Shown here: positions 62,987-64,000 of the stretch, one piece after another
Layout of the letters: every line of letters begins with the position of its first letter
Position numbering within the stretch: the first letter of the stretch is position 1
Assembly: GCA_001730015.1 (NCBI GenBank)
Contig: MDLA01000142.1
Coordinates: 1 to 64,000 of the forward strand
Source: Chromatiales bacterium (ex Bugula neritina AB1)
GTDB taxonomy: Bacteria > Pseudomonadota > Gammaproteobacteria > Granulosicoccales > Granulosicoccaceae
DNA length: 64,000 nt
Direction of reading: 5' to 3'
Program-made: the position numbers and the translations under genes
The notes under the pieces: model-generated
The model's database searches: none
What the model was told of the DNA's origin: nothing
Seen by the model: only the letters and a program-made list of their open reading frames with translations

Positions 62987-63134
62987 GCGGTTCCTCCATC
63001 GCGGCTTGTGGCGAATGAATATACAGGTTTTTATTAATTAATGCACAGTGATTAAGGCAGCGCAGCTTAATAGCAGTATAATTTCCTCAACCGGGTTGAC
63101 TATGAATTACCGGCAATTAACACAGCACTAACAC

Positions 63135-64000
63135 ATGAGCGAATCCGTGGCTAAACCAGGCAGATCGACGAATAGCAAAATCTACCCGACCAGCACGCAC
63201 TGGGGTAACTACCTGCTGGAAAAAAATGACGGTAGAATATCAGCCGTGCGCCCGGTTGATTCAGATACCAATCCGTCACCCATTGGTCGGTCTCTAATCG
63301 ATTCGCAACATCGTGGTTGCCGAATTGCGCGCCCCGCTATCAGGAAAGGGTATCTGCAGAAGCAGTGGCGCAGTGATGGTTCACAGCGAGGCATTGATCC
63401 CTTTATAGAAGTGCCTTGGGACGAAGCGCTGGATATCGCAGCACAGGCGCTTGAGCACGTGAAAAAAGAGCATGGCAACGAGTCAATTTACGGAGGTTCC
63501 TATGGCTGGGCCAGTGCGGGTCGCTTTCATCATTCGCAAAGTCAGCTGCATCGTTTTTTAAAGCAGTTTGGCGGCTATACCGGTTCGGTTCAGTCGTACT
63601 CTACTGGCGGAGCGTTTGTTATTTTGCCGCACGTGATGGGTCTGCCATCCGGTGAACTGATGAAGCAGGCACCTTCCGTAGAAGATGTAGCCCGGCATGC
63701 ACGTCTGGTCGTAAGCTTTGGCGGCATCAGCATGAAAAACATGCAGATAAATCAGGGGGGTATAGGTAATCACAGTGCCCGTGATCAACTGACCAGCCTC
63801 CGTCAGAGCGGCGTTGATGTAGTTTGTGTCAGCCCGGTGCGGGCAGATACGCCGGAATTTCTCAATGCAGACTGGTGGCCGCTGATTCCCAATACCGATG
63901 TCGCCCTGATGCTGGGTCTCGCGCATACGCTCTATAGCGAAGGCCTGCACGATTCTGCGTTCCTGCAGTCACATTGCACGGGCTTTGAAAAGTTCAGGGA
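63135..64000 (+). CDS. Molybdopterin oxidoreductase, TMAO/DMSO/biotin-sulfoxide reductase family (partial)
   Basis: The gene starts at ATG 63135 and runs off the window after about 288 residues. HWGNYLLEKNDGRISAVRPV and GSYGWASAGRFHHSQSQLHR open the bis-MGD domain, and SYSTGGAFVILPHVMG (Ser156 as likely Mo ligand) matches TorA/BisC/DMSO reductase enzymes. LVVSFGGISMKNMQINQGG continues the fold. There is no Tat signal at the N-terminus, favouring a cytoplasmic BisC-like enzyme, though the real start could lie upstream. Confidence 0.85.
   Translation, partial: MSESVAKPGRSTNSKIYPTSTHWGNYLLEKNDGRISAVRPVDSDTNPSPIGRSLIDSQHRGCRIARPAIRKGYLQKQWRSDGSQRGIDPFIEVPWDEALDIAAQALEHVKKEHGNESIYGGSYGWASAGRFHHSQSQLHRFLKQFGGYTGSVQSYSTGGAFVILPHVMGLPSGELMKQAPSVEDVARHARLVVSFGGISMKNMQINQGGIGNHSARDQLTSLRQSGVDVVCVSPVRADTPEFLNADWWPLIPNTDVALMLGLAHTLYSEGLHDSAFLQSHCTGFEKFR

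Noticed and set aside
63558-63950. 130-codon minus-strand frame
   Set aside because: It is antisense to the molybdoenzyme gene, which has clear active-site motifs.

Overview
The window looks like a chromosomal segment of a marine-type, aerobic, Gram-negative gammaproteobacterium of moderate GC. The clues are outer-membrane polysaccharide export proteins, lipoprotein signals, TolQ-like proteins, periplasmic quinoproteins and the proteobacterial exosortase-type exopolysaccharide (EPS) gene set. The species cannot be named from the sequence. No rRNA, tRNA or CRISPR array was recognised.

Region 1 (about 0.15-27.3 kb) starts with the truncated left end of an insertion sequence. It continues as a large EPS/capsule locus of the PEP-CTERM (XrtA/EpsH)-associated type: a priming sugar transferase, an outer-membrane barrel, a BY-kinase, a Wzz-type chain-length protein, a Wza-like export lipoprotein, an ExeA-like ATPase and two polysaccharide deacetylases. 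An asparagine-synthase-like amidotransferase, four glycosyltransferases, an O-antigen-ligase-like polymerase, a VanZ protein, a rhamnogalacturonan-lyase-like protein, a FemAB-type acyltransferase with an unusual coiled-coil extension and a hexapeptide acyltransferase follow. An unknown lipoprotein and a lipoprotein alpha/beta hydrolase close the region. No exosortase or PEP-CTERM substrate is visible.

Region 2 (27.3-37.5 kb) is mixed and partly decayed. It has a DMT transporter, an App1-type phosphatase and an enolase-superfamily sugar-acid dehydratase, then a stretch with MITE-like elements, a broken FAD monooxygenase next to a MarR regulator, and a broken HExxH metallopeptidase-like gene. 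RarD and a secreted or anchored protein with seven copies of a P-x-D-P-x-T-G motif follow.

Region 3 (37.5-63 kb) is a methanol/alcohol oxidation island. At its centre is a PQQ dehydrogenase with the lanthanide-type Asp pair (XoxF-like), followed by a c-type cytochrome, a XoxJ-like binding protein, a CxxxCW protein, an ABC-type binding protein and a beta-propeller. Around it are two tandem SoxYZ-like carriers, a SoxH-like metallohydrolase, SoxC and SoxD homologues, an MxaD-like protein, a TolQ-like three-gene module, and the complete chaperone/insertion operon moxR-mxaS-mxaA-mxaC-mxaK-mxaL on the minus strand. No mxaF/mxaI and no ABC permease or ATPase genes are present. The likely logic is periplasmic alcohol oxidation by the quinoprotein with electrons passed to cytochrome c, while the Mox/Mxa proteins mature the enzyme. 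The Sox-type relay proteins may handle a thiol- or sulfur-linked intermediate, which is inference.

The window ends inside a DMSO/TMAO/biotin-sulfoxide reductase-type molybdoenzyme gene. Two MITE-like families (two copies each), a long palindrome, a 7 x 12-bp tandem repeat and two copies of an insertion-sequence end are scattered through regions 1-3.
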